This document shows positions 63,589 to 64,000 of a stretch of 64,000 bases of DNA, piece by piece. The position numbers and the translations under genes are program-made. The notes beneath the pieces are model-generated. The model ran no database searches, had not been told where the DNA came from, and saw nothing but the letters and a program-made list of their open reading frames with translations. The stretch's first letter is position 1; each line of letters starts with the position of its first letter. The DNA is from Tethya wilhelma (Eukaryota > Porifera > Demospongiae > Tethyida > Tethyidae). Where the stretch lies: the NCBI GenBank assembly GCA_964030475.1, contig CAXIPT010000004.1:844385-908384 (forward strand). The letters are read 5' to 3'.

Positions 63589-64000
63589 CCCACTCCGACC
63601 TCTCTACCTAATTGACCAAAATTAATGATCTCCAGTGTAGCTCTTGAAATTATTGGGTTAAACCACCCTGGTTCTGGACCCTTCAATTCATGATAGCTGA
63701 CATGACACTCACCTCTGTTTCGACCTCTAGATCTAGCCTGACAAACACCATGCAGTTTTCTTGCTCCTTGCTATATATATAGTCACGTTATCCCAGGTTC
63801 AGTATCCAAGAGGTGGTAGATCTAGTTTAGTACCGATATTAAAAATGGATAGCCGCCTAATCAATGGCATTATTTATATATAGCATAGGACCCATCGTCA
63901 CTAATTATAATTCAGTGGGTTTTACTATCAGTATACTATTGGGTTACCGGTATAGCTACTATTTTTAGCATATTTCCGAGCGAAGCGATCGAGGCTAGGA
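63589..64000. other. Right edge of the window
   Basis: No gene recognised. A ccgagcgaagcgatcgaggc palindromic motif at 63976-63995 may be the start of another repeat. Confidence 0.4.

Overview
The window is animal nuclear DNA. Genes are split by many short introns with GT/AG ends, intergenic DNA is AT-rich, and CA/CT microsatellites and small foldback elements are common. The gene families (WDFY3/ALFY, TMA16, LRP-type beta-propeller plus EGF, Death-ankyrin proteins with a 2A-like peptide, an aerolysin-like protein) and the single-N contig joins suggest a basal marine invertebrate. A demosponge such as Amphimedon queenslandica is my best guess; this is an inference.

Layout. (1) 225-17672 (+): the 3' part of a WDFY3/ALFY orthologue (PH-BEACH, BEACH, WD40, FYVE). 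Its large intron holds an almost intact hAT transposon and nested repeats. The central BEACH exons are missing next to an assembly N at 2196. (2) 18164-20312 (-): a gene whose first exon ends in a 2A-like peptide (DVEPNPGP), followed by a Death domain and ankyrin repeats. (3) 21206-30700, block A: a CxxC-knuckle/coiled-coil gene (-), divergent TMA16 (+), an aerolysin-like secreted protein (-), a copia gag fragment (-), the last exon of a secreted-protein gene (-), and a decayed LRP-like propeller (+). (4) 30711-40990: repeats, hairpins and a second CxxC/coiled-coil gene (36483-37983, -). (5) 40992-55601, block B: a third CxxC/coiled-coil gene (-), a decayed TMA16 copy (+), the fuller copy of the secreted-protein gene (-, frameshifted) and the fuller LRP-like propeller/EGF gene (+). 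(6) 56029-57218 (-): Ig/FnIII exons. (7) 57396-64000: foldback and terminal-inverted-repeat elements, an assembly duplication at N 59877, and a large foldback with tandem subrepeats in its arms.

Blocks A and B carry homologous genes in the same order and orientation. I read them as one segmental duplication followed by complementary decay: TMA16 survives in A, while the LRP-like gene and most of the secreted-protein gene survive in B. The CxxC/coiled-coil gene is open in both blocks and has a third copy between them.

The most unusual items are the 2A-Death-ankyrin gene and the three-member CxxC/coiled-coil family. All exon joins were read by eye from splice sites, reading frame and remembered family features. 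No alignment or database search was run.
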